A stretch of DNA of 64,000 nt from Trinickia symbiotica. Its GTDB lineage: Bacteria; Pseudomonadota; Gammaproteobacteria; Burkholderiales; Burkholderiaceae. Position numbers and translations under genes: made by a program. The notes under the pieces were generated by a model, which was given only the letters and a program-made list of their open reading frames with translations, was not told the DNA's origin and ran no database searches. The number at the start of each line of letters is the position of its first letter. Within the stretch, counting starts at the first letter, position 1. Location: contig NZ_PTIR01000013.1 in assembly GCF_002934455.1 (NCBI RefSeq), positions 119,138-183,137 on the forward strand, in the 5' to 3' direction. Shown piece after piece: positions 18,794 through 30,761 of this stretch.

Positions 18794-19441
18794 ATGGCCT
18801 TCTTGCTGCACCAATCGCGCTTTTTCACGACCGTCAACCATCTGCGCGACCTGCCTGCCACCGTCGCGCCCGAGATCGCGTTCGCCGGCCGCTCGAACGC
18901 CGGCAAGTCGACGGCGATCAACGTGCTCTGCAACCAGAAGCGCCTCGCTTTCGCCAGCAAGACGCCGGGACGCACGCAGCATATCAACTATTTCAGCGTC
19001 GGGCCCGTGGCCGAGCCGACCGCCTATCTCGTCGACCTGCCCGGCTACGGTTACGCCGAAGTGCCCGGCGCGGCGAAGGCGCATTGGGAAGCGCTGCTCT
19101 CGAGCTATCTGCAAAGTCGCGCGCAACTGCGCGGCATGGTGCTCATGATGGACTCGCGCCGGCCACTGACGGAACTCGACCGGCGCATGATCGAATGGTT
19201 CGCGCCGACAGGCAAGCCGATTCATACGCTGCTGACCAAATGCGACAAATTGACGCGGCAGGAAAGCATCAACGCATTGCGCGCGACACAAAAAGGGCTC
19301 GTCGAATATCGCAATGCGGGATATGCGGGCGAGTTGACCGTTCAGCTTTTTTCCGCGCTGAAGCGCACCGGTCTCGACGAGGCGCACGAGTTGATCGAAG
19401 GCTGGCTGTCGACCGACGGTGTGTCGTCCGAAGCCAATTGA
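18794..19441 (+). CDS. yihA: Ribosome biogenesis GTP-binding protein YihA/YsxC (EngB)
   Basis: This essential GTPase is needed for late assembly of the 50S subunit. Motifs are G1 [10 protein letters not shown]2-region [13 protein letters not shown]3 [11 protein letters not shown]4 TKCDK and G5-like FSALKRTG. It has 215 residues. The start ATG at 18794 ([11 protein letters not shown]) was chosen from family alignment; the open frame continues far upstream through non-coding DNA and the opposite-strand cytochrome gene. Confidence 0.96.
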   Translation: MAFLLHQSRFFTTVNHLRDLPATVAPEIAFAGRSNAGKSTAINVLCNQKRLAFASKTPGRTQHINYFSVGPVAEPTAYLVDLPGYGYAEVPGAAKAHWEALLSSYLQSRAQLRGMVLMMDSRRPLTELDRRMIEWFAPTGKPIHTLLTKCDKLTRQESINALRATQKGLVEYRNAGYAGELTVQLFSALKRTGLDEAHELIEGWLSTDGVSSEAN

Positions 19442-19458
19442 ACCGCACGGACGTTCAT

Positions 19459-20669
<1,211 letters not shown>

Positions 20670-20713
20670 GCGCGCACGCCGCGCCGCGCCGCGAGAAGCA
20701 ACCGGCGCTCAGC

Positions 20714-22615
20714 TCACGATTGCGGCACCGCGCTCGACGGGGGTGGCGCGGCGGTCAAGCGATCGAGACTACGCAGAAACGCATCGGCCGATTCATATCC
20801 GACGACGCGCGTTATCTCCTTCCCGTTGCGGTCGAAGAAGACGATCCCCGGCGGCCCGAACAGCGCAAAGCGCTTGAGTAGCGCCTGGTCGTCGGCGTTG
20901 TTGGCCGTCACGTCGGCACGCATCAATTGCAGTTGCGCGAGTCGCGCGTGCACGCGCGGGTCGCCGAACGTGATGCGCTCCATTTCCTTGCAGCTCACGC
21001 ACCAATCGGCGTAGAAGTCGAGCATCGCGGGCCGCCCGGCCGCCTTCAAAGCGTCGTCGAGCACGGCGGTCGAGCGCACGGGTTCGAACGTCAGCGTATC
21101 CGTTGCATTGATAGCATGCCCCGCGGTCAACGAAGTCGCGGCCCCGGTGCCGGTTGACTGATCCGGCGCGCCGATGCGCCCCGCCAAGACCGCAAGCGGG
21201 CGCAGTGGGTCGGCGGAGCCGGCGGCAAGACCGACGAGCAAGGCCGCCGCCCAGATCGCGAGTGCCGCCCCGACGCCACGACCGAGCCGACGCCAGACCG
21301 AGACGGCCGCCGTTCCATGCGGGGTAAAGAGCCCGAGCATGGCGGCCGCGAGCAACAGCCAGAGCGCACCGAGCAGCATCTGCGCCGTCGATGCGAGCAC
21401 GGGCCAGACGATCCATAGCGCGGCGGCAAGCAGCATCACGCCGAAGAAGAGCTTGATGCCTTCCATCCATGCGCCGGCCTTCGGCAATATCGTGCCGGCG
21501 CCGAGGCCGACGATCAGAAGCGGCACGCCAAGGCCGAGCCCCATCGAAAAGAGCGCCGCGCCGCCCAACACGGCGTCGCCGGTATGCGCGATGAATGCCA
21601 GCACGGCGAAGAGCGGTGCGGTCATGCAGGCGCCGACGACCAGCGCCGAGAGCGCACCCATTCCCGCGACGGCAGCCAACTTGCCCCCCGAGCGGCGGTT
21701 CGATGCGTCCGTGACCTTGTCGTGCCAGCGCTGCGGCAAGACGATGTCGACGCCCGCGATCAATGTCAGCGCGAACGCGCTCAAGAGCAGCGCAAATGCC
21801 CCGAGCACCCATGGGTTCTGCAGCCAGGCCCCGAGACTTTGCCCAACGAGCGCGGCGGCGATGCCGAGAACCGTATAGACGAGCGCCATGCCGACGACAT
21901 AGGCGAACGAGAGCGCGAATCCGCGCGCGTGCGTCACCTTGCGCCCTTCGCCGACGATGATTGCCGACACGATCGGGATCATCGGATACGAGCACGGCAG
22001 CAAACTGAGGACGATGCCGGCGATAAAGTAGAGACCGACCGTCGCGAAGAAGCTGCCGCCTTGAAGCAGCGATTGCGCGTAGTCCGCGCTCGTCGCGCGG
22101 TCGAGCCATGACTGAGGCTCCGCCGCCCCGACATCGCGGATCCCGGTGTTCGCGGCCGTCGCGTTGCCGCCGGTCGAGGTGGTAGCCTGCTGTAGCGCCG
22201 CGCCCTCGACTCGATAGACATGCGTGGCGGGCGGGTAGCAGATGCCGGCATCGGCGCACCCTTGCGACGTGACGGCGAGCTCGAAGGGTCCGCTGGCGGC
22301 TTGCACGGGCACACGGATATCGACTTCCTGCCGATAGGTCTCGACGTTTTTTTGAAACGTCGGATCGAACTTCACATGTCCCGCGGGCAGCTGAGCCGTG
22401 CCCAGCGTTGCCGTGCCGCCCTTTACGGCGAACGCGAAACGCTCGCGATAGAGGTAGTAGCCGTCCGCGATCTTGAACTTGACATCGACCTCGCCGGGCT
22501 GCTCGCTCGCGCTGAAGCGAAACGCGGCCGAAGGATCGAGAAAATCGTCGGCACGCGCGGCACTCGTCAATCCTGCCGCCAGGCAGGCCGCGAAGAGCCA
22601 AAGCACGAAGCGCAT
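20714..22615 (-). CDS. dsbD: Thiol:disulfide interchange protein DsbD
   Basis: This inner-membrane protein carries electrons from cytosolic thioredoxin to periplasmic reductases, including the cytochrome c maturation branch. A signal peptide covers residues 1-22. The N-terminal alpha domain has the Cys pair C120/C126 (CADAGIC), the central eight-helix domain has LPCSYPM and ACMTAP cysteines, and the C-terminal thioredoxin domain has CVSC at C539-C542. It has 633 residues. The start at 22615 was chosen for its signal peptide; the open frame extends 108 codons upstream over cutA on the same strand. Confidence 0.95.
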   Translation of the reverse strand: MRFVLWLFAACLAAGLTSAARADDFLDPSAAFRFSASEQPGEVDVKFKIADGYYLYRERFAFAVKGGTATLGTAQLPAGHVKFDPTFQKNVETYRQEVDIRVPVQAASGPFELAVTSQGCADAGICYPPATHVYRVEGAALQQATTSTGGNATAANTGIRDVGAAEPQSWLDRATSADYAQSLLQGGSFFATVGLYFIAGIVLSLLPCSYPMIPIVSAIIVGEGRKVTHARGFALSFAYVVGMALVYTVLGIAAALVGQSLGAWLQNPWVLGAFALLLSAFALTLIAGVDIVLPQRWHDKVTDASNRRSGGKLAAVAGMGALSALVVGACMTAPLFAVLAFIAHTGDAVLGGAALFSMGLGLGVPLLIVGLGAGTILPKAGAWMEGIKLFFGVMLLAAALWIVWPVLASTAQMLLGALWLLLAAAMLGLFTPHGTAAVSVWRRLGRGVGAALAIWAAALLVGLAAGSADPLRPLAVLAGRIGAPDQSTGTGAATSLTAGHAINATDTLTFEPVRSTAVLDDALKAAGRPAMLDFYADWCVSCKEMERITFGDPRVHARLAQLQLMRADVTANNADDQALLKRFALFGPPGIVFFDRNGKEITRVVGYESADAFLRSLDRLTAAPPPSSAVPQS

Positions 22616-22646
22616 GACGCAGGTGTCGCGGCGCGGTGGAGCCGGT

Positions 22647-22979
22647 CTATACATGAGTCGGACGATGAGTTTCAGTGGCCACCCATTGTCCATAGGCGGC
22701 GGACGCGGTCGCGGGCCACGAGATGATCTCGGGCGTCTCATAGGGGTGATGCGCAGCGATGAACCGCTCGAGCTCGAGCGCGCGCACCGCGCTCGTCTTG
22801 AAGAGCAACTGCACTTCCTCGGCCGATTCGACCTGGCCTTTCCAGCGATAGCGCGAACGGACACGGCCGAGCTCCGTGACGCACGCTGCCAGCCGCTCGT
22901 CGAGCACGCCATCGGCAAGCTGTTGCGCCGACGCGGCATCCGGCAGCGTCGTCAGCATCAGAACGATTTCGAGCGGCAC
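22647..22979 (-). CDS. cutA: Divalent-cation tolerance protein CutA
   Basis: This is a small trimeric protein of the CutA1 family. Motifs are MLTTLPD, ERLAACV, YRWKGQVESAEEVQLLFKT and HPYETPEIISWP. I placed the start at the GTG at 22979 (MPLEIVLM, 110 residues), with GGAGGG immediately upstream. A TTG six codons earlier is possible. It lies 31 nt upstream of dsbD on the same strand, a frequent pairing that suggests co-transcription. Confidence 0.93.
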   Translation of the reverse strand: MPLEIVLMLTTLPDAASAQQLADGVLDERLAACVTELGRVRSRYRWKGQVESAEEVQLLFKTSAVRALELERFIAAHHPYETPEIISWPATASAAYGQWVATETHRPTHV

Positions 22980-23118
22980 GGCTCCCTCCAACGGCAAGCG
23001 ATCAAGCTCGCATTATCGTATCACCGGCCGAGATTTCACTTGATCGACCGGGACTGGCCGGATGGTCGAAAGCGAGCGCCGGCGCACTCATCGGCGCGCC
23101 GAGCGAAGCCCTTCGATG

Positions 23119-23156
23119 AAAAAAGGGCCAAGCTCGAATGATGCTTGACCCTTTTT
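23119..23156 (-). terminator. Terminator of the alpha/spc ribosomal protein operon
   Basis: The minus strand reads AAAAAGGGTCAAGC, a loop, then GCTTGGCCCTTTTTT. It sits about 20 nt beyond the rplQ stop and closes the long ribosomal transcription unit. Confidence 0.9.
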
Positions 23157-23174
23157 ATCGACCGCGGATGGTGC

Positions 23175-23570
23175 TTATTCCGCTTCTTGTACGCCTTCCG
23201 CTTCCACCGGTTCCGGACGGTCGAGCAGTTCGACGAGCGCCATCGGCGCGTTGTCGCCCACGCGGAAGCCGAACTTCAGAATGCGCAGGTAGCCGCCCGG
23301 ACGATTCGCGAAGCGCGGACCGAGCACGTCGAAGAGCTTCGTCACCGAATCGCGATCGCGCAGGCGGTTGAACGCGAGGCGGCGATTGGCGAGCGAGGGC
23401 TTCTTGCCGAGCGTGATGAGCGGCTCGACGACTTTACGGAGTTCCTTCGCCTTCGGCAGCGTCGTCTTGATGACTTCATGCTCGATCAGCGAGTTGGACA
23501 TGTTACGGAGCATTGCCAGGCGGTGGCTGCTCGTGCGGTTCAGTTTCCGCAAACCATGACGGTGACGCAT
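23175..23570 (-). CDS. rplQ: 50S ribosomal protein L17
   Basis: The protein has 131 residues. The N-terminus [17 protein letters not shown] is the L17 signature, followed by [24 protein letters not shown]. An acidic tail of about 15 residues ([12 protein letters not shown]) follows the conserved core. It is the last gene of the alpha cluster, after rpoA, and is followed by a terminator. Confidence 0.98.
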   Translation of the reverse strand: MRHRHGLRKLNRTSSHRLAMLRNMSNSLIEHEVIKTTLPKAKELRKVVEPLITLGKKPSLANRRLAFNRLRDRDSVTKLFDVLGPRFANRPGGYLRILKFGFRVGDNAPMALVELLDRPEPVEAEGVQEAE

Positions 23571-23722
23571 TTCAGTTTCCTTGATTCAAAGTTTTGATCC
23601 AGCTCTTCTATCGCCCCCGCTTCGAACGACTGACGGGGACACGGGCCGGTAGAGAAAAACGGCAAGGCGCGGATTGTAATGCCAAATCCGCGACCTCGCC
23701 AGTTGCCGGGCCGCCCGGCGAG

Positions 23723-24700
23723 TTACTTGTCGAGACCGGCCGGCGGCCAATTCTCGAGTTTCATGCCGAGCGTCAAGCCGCGCGAAGCGAGTACTTCCTT
23801 GATCTCGTTGAGCGACTTGCGGCCGAGGTTCGGCGTCTTCAGCAGCTCGTTCTCCGTGCGCTGGATCAGATCGCCGATGTAATAAATGTTCTCGGCCTTG
23901 AGGCAGTTCGCCGAACGGACGGTGAGCTCGAGGTCGTCGACGGGGCGCAGCAGGATCGGATCGATCTGCGGCGCGCGCGAAGGCGCTTCCGCGGCGGCTT
24001 CCGTGCCTTCCAGCGCCGCAAACACGGCGAGCTGGTCAACGAGGATGCGCGCCGATTGGCGAATCGCTTCCTCGGGCGAGATGACGCCGTTCGTCTCGAT
24101 GTTCATCACGAGCTTGTCCAGATCGGTGCGCTGCTCGACGCGCGCGCTTTCGACGGCATAGCTGACGCGGCGAACCGGCGAAAACGATGCATCGAGGACG
24201 ATGCGGCCGATGATCTTCGCCGTTTCGTCGCCGTAACGGCGCACGTTGCCGGGCACATAGCCACGGCCCTTCTCGATCTTGATCTGCACGTCGAGCTTGC
24301 CGCCCTTCGACAGATGCGCGACGATGTGGTCGGGGTTGATCACCTCGACGTCATGCGGCAGTTCGATGTCGCGCGCGGTCACCAGACCTTCGCCTTCCTT
24401 GCGCAGCGTGACCGTCACTTCGTCGCGATTGTGCAGCTTGAATACGACACCCTTGAGGTTCAGCAGCAGGTTGACGACGTCCTCCTGCACTCCGTCGAGC
24501 GTCGAGTACTCGTGCACGACGCCTGCGATCGTCACTTCGGTCGGCGCGTAGCCGATCATCGACGACAGCAGGACGCGCCGAAGCGCGTTGCCCAAAGTGT
24601 GGCCGTAGCCGCGTTCGAACGGCTCCATCACCACTTTCGCGTGGTTGTCGCCAAGCGATTCCACGGCGATGATCTTGGGCTTCAACAAACTGGTTTGCAT
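23723..24700 (-). CDS. rpoA: DNA-directed RNA polymerase subunit alpha
   Basis: The protein has 325 residues. The N-terminal dimerisation domain includes [20 protein letters not shown]. The C-terminal domain includes [22 protein letters not shown] with the DNA/activator-binding arginine (LTVR) and the [14 protein letters not shown] helix. It sits between rpsD and rplQ as in the standard alpha operon. Confidence 0.99.
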   Translation of the reverse strand: MQTSLLKPKIIAVESLGDNHAKVVMEPFERGYGHTLGNALRRVLLSSMIGYAPTEVTIAGVVHEYSTLDGVQEDVVNLLLNLKGVVFKLHNRDEVTVTLRKEGEGLVTARDIELPHDVEVINPDHIVAHLSKGGKLDVQIKIEKGRGYVPGNVRRYGDETAKIIGRIVLDASFSPVRRVSYAVESARVEQRTDLDKLVMNIETNGVISPEEAIRQSARILVDQLAVFAALEGTEAAAEAPSRAPQIDPILLRPVDDLELTVRSANCLKAENIYYIGDLIQRTENELLKTPNLGRKSLNEIKEVLASRGLTLGMKLENWPPAGLDK

Positions 24701-24723
24701 ATGTAGGTTTTCCTTTTCAATAC

Positions 24724-24782
24724 CCTCGGCTCGTTACACCGATAAGGCTGACCGGTAACAACCTTAAAAAGATGAGCCGAGG
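24724..24782 (-). promoter_or_regulatory. Structured spacer between rpsD and rpoA
   Basis: A 9-bp inverted repeat (CCTCGGCTC at 24724-24732, GAGCCGAGG at 24774-24782) encloses a second pair GTTAC/GTAAC (24733-24737 / 24755-24759). An AAGG/CCTT pair (24744-24747 / 24762-24765) would conflict with the inner stem. It could be a processing or regulatory element in the mRNA; it has no T run, so it is not a simple terminator. Confidence 0.5.
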
Positions 24783-24827
24783 CGCCCTCTTGCCCAAGGC
24801 AATCGGGTACCCCGGCCGTCAATCTGA

Positions 24828-25451
24828 TTAACGCGAATACAATTCGACGATCAGGCTTTCGTTGATGTCGCCGGCGATATCGGCACGCTCGGGCATTTGC
24901 TTGAACGTCCCTTCGTACTTCTTCGTATCGACCGATACCCAGCTCGGCATACCGGTTTGCTCGGCGAGCGACACCGCCTCGAGGATCCGCGCCTGCTTTT
25001 TCGCCTGCTCGCGCACGGCGACGACGTCGCCGGCCTTCACTTGCAGGGACGGGATGTTCGCAACCTGGCCGTTCACCGTGATGGCACGGTGGCTCACGAG
25101 CTGGCGCGCTTCAGCGCGCGTCGAGCCGAAGCCCATCCGGTAGACGACGTTGTCGAGCCGCGACTCGAGCAACTGCAGCAGGTTCTCGCCCGTGTTGCCC
25201 TTGCGGCGGTCCGCTTCGGCGAAATAACGGCGGAATTGGCGCTCGAGCACACCGTAGATGCGCTTCACCTTTTGCTTTTCGCGCAACTGCGTGCCATAGT
25301 CGGACGTGCGCGCACCCGAGGTGCGGCCGTGCTGACCAGGCTTGCTGTCGAGCTTGCACTTGTCGGCGAGCGAGCGGCGAGCGCTCTTCAGAAAGAGGTC
25401 GGTGCCTTCACGGCGGGACAGCTTGGCTTTGGGGCCGGTATAACGTGCCAC
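24828..25451 (-). CDS. rpsD: 30S ribosomal protein S4
   Basis: The protein has 207 residues. It starts [20 protein letters not shown] and has the S4 RNA-binding domain ([31 protein letters not shown]). Only one Cys is present in the N-terminal zone, so this is the zinc-free form. S4 is a primary 16S rRNA binder and in enterics a feedback regulator of the alpha operon. Confidence 0.98.
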   Translation of the reverse strand: MARYTGPKAKLSRREGTDLFLKSARRSLADKCKLDSKPGQHGRTSGARTSDYGTQLREKQKVKRIYGVLERQFRRYFAEADRRKGNTGENLLQLLESRLDNVVYRMGFGSTRAEARQLVSHRAITVNGQVANIPSLQVKAGDVVAVREQAKKQARILEAVSLAEQTGMPSWVSVDTKKYEGTFKQMPERADIAGDINESLIVELYSR

Positions 25452-25604
25452 TTTGCGTTCCTTCTGGGTTTGATCACGCGAAGCTCATCGCCTCGCGCTA
25501 GTCCGACCCCTATCGGGCCGAACGGTGGACTTAGCAAATCGATCGATAGCAAATAGCCTGCTGGCGCAACCCATGCGCTAGCAGGCGTCTTACGTGCGCA
25601 CGCC

Positions 25605-26009
25605 TTAGATGCGGCGGCGCTTCGGCGGACGGCAACCGTTGTGCGGGATGGGCGTCACGTCGGAGATCGCGGTGATCTTGATGCCAAGACCATGCAACGC
25701 GCGCACCGCCGATTCGCGGCCGGGGCCGGGGCCCTTGATCCGCACTTCGAGGTTCTTCACGCCATACTCCATCGCCACGCGGCCAGCCGACTCGGCAGCA
25801 ACCTGCGCCGCGAACGGCGTCGACTTGCGCGAGCCCTTGAAGCCCTGGCCACCCGACGTCGCCCAGGCAAGCGCATTGCCTTGACGATCGGTGATCGTGA
25901 TGATGGTGTTGTTGAACGACGCGTGAACGTGAACCACGCCCTCGGCGACGTTCTTCTTGACCTTCTTGCGAACGCGTTGCGCCGCGGTGCTGTTCGAAGC
26001 CTTAGCCAT
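25605..26009 (-). CDS. rpsK: 30S ribosomal protein S11
   Basis: The protein has 134 residues. The core [26 protein letters not shown] and the C-terminus [17 protein letters not shown] are characteristic of S11, which sits in the platform of the small subunit near the Shine-Dalgarno helix. It follows rpsM by 28 nt. Confidence 0.98.
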   Translation of the reverse strand: MAKASNSTAAQRVRKKVKKNVAEGVVHVHASFNNTIITITDRQGNALAWATSGGQGFKGSRKSTPFAAQVAAESAGRVAMEYGVKNLEVRIKGPGPGRESAVRALHGLGIKITAISDVTPIPHNGCRPPKRRRI

Positions 26010-26037
26010 TACGTTTTCCTGTAACTTTCAATCGCGC

Positions 26038-26403
26038 TTATTTCTTCAGCGCTGCCGCGGCACGGCGCGGACCCTTGCGCGTACGCGCGTTCGTGCGGGT
26101 ACGCTGGCCGCGCAGGGGCAGACCTTTGCGGTGACGGACGCCGCGATAGCAGCCGAGGTCCATCAGGCGCTTGATGCTCATCGTCACTTCGCGGCGCAGA
26201 TCGCCCTCGACCACGAACTTACCGACTTCTTCACGCAACTTTTCGAGATCCGCGTCGGTCAGGTCCTTGACCTTCTTCGAATACTGGACACCAGCCGCGT
26301 CGCAAATTTGTCGCGAGCGCGTGCGGCCGACACCGTAGATCGCCGTGAGGCCGATTTCGGTATGCTGGTGGTTCGGGATGTTCACCCCTGCAATACGAGC
26401 CAT
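26038..26403 (-). CDS. rpsM: 30S ribosomal protein S13
   Basis: The protein has 121 residues. [20 protein letters not shown] at the N-terminus and [24 protein letters not shown] C-terminus (here [19 protein letters not shown]) identify S13, which contacts the P-site tRNA and the large subunit. It is the first gene of the alpha cluster after rpmJ. Confidence 0.98.
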   Translation of the reverse strand: MARIAGVNIPNHQHTEIGLTAIYGVGRTRSRQICDAAGVQYSKKVKDLTDADLEKLREEVGKFVVEGDLRREVTMSIKRLMDLGCYRGVRHRKGLPLRGQRTRTNARTRKGPRRAAAALKK

Positions 26404-26444
26404 TGTTTTTCCTCAAACAAAAAGCGCAAGCAAAAGCGAGGCCG

Positions 26445-26561
26445 TTAGCCTTGACGCTGTTTGTGGCGCGGATCAGAGCTGCAAATCACGCGCACGACAC
26501 CTTTGCGCTTGATGATCTTGCAATTGCGGCAAATGCGCTTAACCGATGCCATCACTTTCAT
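26445..26561 (-). CDS. rpmJ: 50S ribosomal protein L36
   Basis: The protein has 38 residues: [15 protein letters not shown], then a stretch ending [11 protein letters not shown]. Zinc ligands are C11, C14, C27 and H33 (the C+ zinc-binding form). The gene lies between infA and rpsM, its canonical place, and is too short for simple ORF calling thresholds. Confidence 0.97.
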
Positions 26562-26582
26562 GATATTACCCTTTTTTCCAAA

Positions 26583-26810
26583 TCACTTCGCCCGGAACAC
26601 GATTCGCGCACGCGAGAGATCGTAAGGCGTCAACTCAACCGTTACCTTATCGCCCGGCAGAATGCGGATGTAGTGCATCCGCATCTTGCCCGAGATGTGG
26701 CCCAGCACGACATGGCCGTTCTCCAGCTTCACTCGGAAGGTTGCATTGGGGAGGTTCTCGATGACCTCACCCTGCATCTGGATCACATCCTCTTTGTCTT
26801 TGGCTGCCAT
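26583..26810 (-). CDS. infA: Translation initiation factor IF-1
   Basis: The protein has 75 residues with the S1/OB fold: [60 protein letters not shown]-1 occupies the A site during initiation. The N-terminus (MAAKDKED) is about three residues longer than many relatives. It lies 8 nt after secY. Confidence 0.97.
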   Translation of the reverse strand: MAAKDKEDVIQMQGEVIENLPNATFRVKLENGHVVLGHISGKMRMHYIRILPGDKVTVELTPYDLSRARIVFRAK

Positions 26811-26818
26811 AAGCCCTT

Positions 26819-28165
26819 CTAACGCATCGGAATGTTGCTGCCCTTGAAATTGGCTTTCTTGAGCAGCGATTCATACTGTTGCGACATGACGTACGACTGC
26901 ACTTGCGCCATGAAGTCCATGGTGACGACGACGATGATCAGCAGCGACGTTCCGCCGAAGTAGAACGGCACGTTCCAGCGCAACACCAAAAACTCGGGCA
27001 GCAAGCAGACGAACACGATGTAGATCGCACCGGCAAGCGTGAGCCGCGTGAGGATGCGGTCGATGTATCGCGCGGTCTGGTCGCCCGGGCGAATGCCCGG
27101 AACGAACGCCCCACTCTTCTTCAGGTTGTCGGCCGTTTCCCTGCTGTTGAACACCAGCGCGGTGTAGAAAAAGCAGAAGAACACGATCGCCAACGCATAC
27201 AGCAACACATAGACGGGCTGACCCGGCTTCAGCGCATTGGCCACGTTATGCAGCGTGTCCGAGAACCATCCGCTGTGCGAGCCTGCGCTGAACCAGTTCA
27301 GGATCGTTGCCGGAAACAGGATGATCGACGACGCGAAGATCGGCGGAATCACACCCGACATGTTCAGCTTCAGCGGCAAGTGCGACGATTGCCCGCCGTA
27401 AATCTTGTTACCGACTTGGCGCTTCGCGTAGTTCACGAGAATCTTGCGCTGGCCGCGCTCGATGAACACGACGAGATACGTCACTGCCGCGATCAGCACG
27501 ACGATGACGATCGCCGAGAACGGATTCATCGAACCCGACTGCACGAGCGAGGCAAGGCCGCCGACCGCGTTCGGGAAGCCCGCCGCGATCCCGCCGAAAA
27601 TGATGATCGAGATGCCGTTGCCGAGCCCGCGCTCCGTGATCTGCTCGCCGAGCCACATCAGGAACATCGTGCCCGTCACGAGCGTCACGACCGTCGTCAG
27701 GCGGAACAGCATGCCCGGATCGATGACGAGGCCCGGCTGGTTCTCGAGCGCCACGGCGATGCCGAACGCCTGGAACGTGGCGAGCACCACGGTGAAGACC
27801 CGCGTGTACTGCGTGATCTTGCGCTGGCCCGCCTGCCCTTCCTTCTTCAGCGCCTCGAGTTGCGGCGAAACGATCGCGAGCAGCTGCATGATGATCGACG
27901 AGGAGATGTAAGGCATGATCCCCAACGCGAAAATCGTGAAGCGCGACAGCGCGCCGCCCGAGAACATGTTGAACATGCCCAGGATGCCGCCTGCCTGGCT
28001 CTGGAACAGCTTCGCCAGCTGATCCGGGTCGATCCCCGGCACCGGAATGTGCGCGCCGATCCGATAGACGACGAGCGCCAGCAGCAGAAAAACTGCGCGC
28101 CGGCGCAAGTCGCCGAACTTCGCCGTGCTTTTGCCGGTTTTTGCGAGACTCGGACTGTTAGCCAA
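26819..28165 (-). CDS. secY: Preprotein translocase subunit SecY
   Basis: The protein has 448 residues and ten transmembrane helices, the central channel of the Sec translocon. Motifs include [21 protein letters not shown] in the plug/TM2 region and the conserved cytosolic loop [15 protein letters not shown]. It sits at the end of the spc cluster between rplO and infA. Confidence 0.98.
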   Translation of the reverse strand: MANSPSLAKTGKSTAKFGDLRRRAVFLLLALVVYRIGAHIPVPGIDPDQLAKLFQSQAGGILGMFNMFSGGALSRFTIFALGIMPYISSSIIMQLLAIVSPQLEALKKEGQAGQRKITQYTRVFTVVLATFQAFGIAVALENQPGLVIDPGMLFRLTTVVTLVTGTMFLMWLGEQITERGLGNGISIIIFGGIAAGFPNAVGGLASLVQSGSMNPFSAIVIVVLIAAVTYLVVFIERGQRKILVNYAKRQVGNKIYGGQSSHLPLKLNMSGVIPPIFASSIILFPATILNWFSAGSHSGWFSDTLHNVANALKPGQPVYVLLYALAIVFFCFFYTALVFNSRETADNLKKSGAFVPGIRPGDQTARYIDRILTRLTLAGAIYIVFVCLLPEFLVLRWNVPFYFGGTSLLIIVVVTMDFMAQVQSYVMSQQYESLLKKANFKGSNIPMR

Positions 28166-28226
28166 GTACCTTCTCCGATTCGAACGCCTTGATCGGCAAT
28201 CGGCTTCTCACGCGATCGAAAGCCGC

Positions 28227-28661
28227 TTACTCGGCAAACGAGCCGCCGGCGGCTTCGATTGCCGCGCGAGCGCCCTTCGTAGCCGAAAGACCCTTCACGA
28301 CCAGCTTGCGCGAGATCTCGCCCGTGGCGATGATCTTTGCGCTCTTCGTCAGCTCGCTGACGAGACCGGCCTGCTTCAACGCGAGCAGGTCGATTTCGTC
28401 GACTGGCAGCCCTTGCAGGTCGCCAAGGCGCACTTGACCGACGAACTCCTTCGTCAGCGACTTGAATCCGCGCTTCGGCAAGCGACGCTGCAGCGGCATC
28501 TGACCGCCTTCGAAGCCGACCTTGTGAAAGCCGCCCGAACGCGATTTCTGACCCTTGTGACCGCGGCCTGCCGTCTTGCCGAGGCCCGAGCCGATACCGC
28601 GGCCAACGCGGCGCTTCGCGTGCTTCGCGCCTTCCGCCGGCTTCAGGTTATTCAATTCCAT
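28227..28661 (-). CDS. rplO: 50S ribosomal protein L15
   Basis: The protein has 144 residues. [22 protein letters not shown] and [13 protein letters not shown] are L15 signatures. The ATG at 28661 is preceded by AGGAG at 6 nt; the frame opens two codons earlier at a TTG that overlaps the spacer and is not favoured. It lies between rpmD and secY. Confidence 0.98.
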   Translation of the reverse strand: MELNNLKPAEGAKHAKRRVGRGIGSGLGKTAGRGHKGQKSRSGGFHKVGFEGGQMPLQRRLPKRGFKSLTKEFVGQVRLGDLQGLPVDEIDLLALKQAGLVSELTKSAKIIATGEISRKLVVKGLSATKGARAAIEAAGGSFAE

Positions 28662-28690
28662 ATTCAACTCCTCGAGTCCCTGGTGCGCGT

Positions 28691-28873
28691 TCAGTCGACG
28701 ACCTTAACAAGGTACGAAACCTTGTTGATCATGCCGCGCACGGCGGGCGTGTCTTCCAGAACGCTAACCGAGTTGAGTCGGCGCAGGCCCAGGCCGCGCA
28801 CCGTGGCGCGGTGCGATTCGCGGGTCCCAATCAGGCTCTTCACGAGCTGAACTTTGACAGTTTTTTCAGACAT
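28691..28873 (-). CDS. rpmD: 50S ribosomal protein L30
   Basis: The protein has 60 residues: [20 protein letters not shown] and [20 protein letters not shown]. The start ATG at 28873 was chosen over a GTG three codons upstream. It lies between rpsE and rplO in the normal spc order. Confidence 0.97.
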   Translation of the reverse strand: MSEKTVKVQLVKSLIGTRESHRATVRGLGLRRLNSVSVLEDTPAVRGMINKVSYLVKVVD

Positions 28874-28889
28874 GGTGACCACCCGGGCT

Positions 28890-29408
28890 TCAGCCCAAAA
28901 TTTCTTCGACCGACTTGCCGCGCTTAGCGGCGATGTCAGCCGGCGTCGACTGCTTACGCAGTCCGTCGAGCGTCGCGCGAACGAGGTTGTACGGGTTCGT
29001 CGAGCCGTGGCTCTTCGCGACGACGTTCGAGACGCCCATCACGTCGAACACGGCGCGCATCGGGCCGCCGGCGATCACGCCGGTACCGTCCTTCGCCGGA
29101 GCGAGCAGGACCGTCGAAGCGCCGTGCTTGCCGTGCACTTCATGCTGCAACGTGCCGTTCTTGAGCGGCACCTTGAACATGTTGCGGCGTGCTTGCTCCA
29201 TCGCCTTTTGCACGGCGACGGGCACTTCCTTCGCCTTGCCCTTGCCCATGCCGACGCGGCCATCGCCGTCGCCCACCACGGTCAGTGCGGCGAAGCCGAG
29301 AATCCGGCCGCCCTTCACAACCTTGGTCACGCGGTTGACCGAGATCATCTTTTCGCGAAGGCCGTCGTCGCGTTCGTCAGCCTGAACTTTCGCTTGCATC
29401 TTTGCCAT
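28890..29408 (-). CDS. rpsE: 30S ribosomal protein S5
   Basis: The protein has 172 residues. The double-stranded RNA-binding N-domain carries [25 protein letters not shown] and the C-domain has [18 protein letters not shown]5 lines the mRNA entry channel and affects decoding fidelity. Confidence 0.98.
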   Translation of the reverse strand: MAKMQAKVQADERDDGLREKMISVNRVTKVVKGGRILGFAALTVVGDGDGRVGMGKGKAKEVPVAVQKAMEQARRNMFKVPLKNGTLQHEVHGKHGASTVLLAPAKDGTGVIAGGPMRAVFDVMGVSNVVAKSHGSTNPYNLVRATLDGLRKQSTPADIAAKRGKSVEEILG

Positions 29409-29422
29409 GACGAATTCTTCCC

Positions 29423-29788
29423 TTAGAACTTGAGCCCGGCTTCACGCGCCGCATCGGCCAGCGCCTTCACGCGGCCGTGGTAGCGGAAACCCGAGCGGTC
29501 GAAGGCGACGGATTCGATGCCGGCAGCCTTGGCTTTTTCCGCGATGCGCTTGCCGATCAGCGTGGCCGCGGCAACGTTGCCGCCCTTGCCCGATTGATCG
29601 GCGAGTTGAGCGCGCACTTCGGCTTCGAGCGTCGACGCACTGGCGAGCACCTTCGTGCCGCAAGGCGAGAACACCTGCGCATAGATGTGCGTGTTCGTGC
29701 GATGCACGGCGAGACGCGCGACCTGCAGTTCCGCGATCTTGATACGCGTCTGGCGAGCACGGCGCAGGCGAGATTGAGTCTTATCCAT
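29423..29788 (-). CDS. rplR: 50S ribosomal protein L18
   Basis: The protein has 121 residues. [26 protein letters not shown] and [23 protein letters not shown] are L18 signatures. L18 binds 5S rRNA together with L5 in the central protuberance. Confidence 0.98.
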   Translation of the reverse strand: MDKTQSRLRRARQTRIKIAELQVARLAVHRTNTHIYAQVFSPCGTKVLASASTLEAEVRAQLADQSGKGGNVAAATLIGKRIAEKAKAAGIESVAFDRSGFRYHGRVKALADAAREAGLKF

Positions 29789-29800
29789 GATTGCGCACCC

Positions 29801-30331
29801 TTACTTCTTCTTCGTTTCCTTGAGGATCACGACCTCGTCGGCATAGCGCACACCCTTGCCCTTGTAGGGCTCCGGCGGGCGATAGCCGCGCACGACGGCG
29901 GCCACCTGGCCAACCTTCTGCTTGTCGATCCCCTTGATCACGATTTCCGTTTGCGAGGGCGTTTCCGCCTTCACGCCTTCAGGCATCTGGTGCACGACAG
30001 GGTGCGAGAAGCCGAGCGACAGGTTGAGCTTGTCGCCTTGCACCTGCGCGCGATAGCCCACGCCCACGAGCGTCAGCTTGCGCTCGAAACCCTTCGTCAC
30101 GCCATGAACCATGTTCGCGACGAGCGCGCGGAACGTACCCGACATCGCATTCGCTTCGCGGCTCTCGTCGACCGGCTCGAACTTCAGCGTGCCGTTGTCG
30201 TCCTTGACGTCCACGAGCTTGTTCAGCGCCTGCGAGATCGTGCCGAGCGGACCCGTGATGGTGATGAGCCCGCCGCTCAGAGCCACTTTCGCGCCGTTCA
30301 GCGCAACCGGGCTTTTACCTACTCGAGACAT
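29801..30331 (-). CDS. rplF: 50S ribosomal protein L6
   Basis: The protein has 176 residues. [20 protein letters not shown] at the N-terminus, two repeated alpha/beta domains, and the C-terminal [16 protein letters not shown] identify L6, located near the factor-binding site of the large subunit. Confidence 0.98.
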   Translation of the reverse strand: MSRVGKSPVALNGAKVALSGGLITITGPLGTISQALNKLVDVKDDNGTLKFEPVDESREANAMSGTFRALVANMVHGVTKGFERKLTLVGVGYRAQVQGDKLNLSLGFSHPVVHQMPEGVKAETPSQTEIVIKGIDKQKVGQVAAVVRGYRPPEPYKGKGVRYADEVVILKETKKK

Positions 30332-30351
30332 TGTTTCCTCTCCTTTCGGTG

Positions 30352-30747
30352 TTAAGCGACGTAGCAGATGACTTCGCCGCCGACGCCGTTTGCACGCGCC
30401 TTGCGGTCGGTCATCACACCCTTGGGCGTCGAAACGATGGCCACGCCGAGGCCGTTCATGACCTGCGGAATGTCGTTGCGGCCGCGGTACACGCGCAGGC
30501 CCGGCTTCGACACGCGTTCGAGGCGCTCGATGACGGGGCGACCCGCGTAGTACTTCAACGCGATGTTGAGCTCCGTCTTCGGGCCGTCCGCTTTCACCGC
30601 GAAGTCTTCGATATAGCCTTCGTCCTTCAGGACTTGTGCAATCGCCACCTTGACCTTCGACGAAGGCATCGTCACCGAAACCTTCTCGACCAACTGCGCA
30701 TTGCGAATGCGAGTCAGCATGTCGGCGATAGGATCACTCATGCTCAT
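30352..30747 (-). CDS. rpsH: 30S ribosomal protein S8
   Basis: The protein has 131 residues. [18 protein letters not shown] and the C-terminal [20 protein letters not shown] identify S8. In enterics S8 binds 16S helix 21 and represses the spc operon post-transcriptionally at the L5 region; whether that holds here is not visible. Confidence 0.98.
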   Translation of the reverse strand: MSMSDPIADMLTRIRNAQLVEKVSVTMPSSKVKVAIAQVLKDEGYIEDFAVKADGPKTELNIALKYYAGRPVIERLERVSKPGLRVYRGRNDIPQVMNGLGVAIVSTPKGVMTDRKARANGVGGEVICYVA

Positions 30748-30761
30748 TTACGTTTCTCCTA

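Noticed and set aside
22616..22939. N-terminal extension of dsbD over cutA
   Set aside because: The extension has no family similarity and would bury the signal peptide; cutA in another frame explains the DNA.
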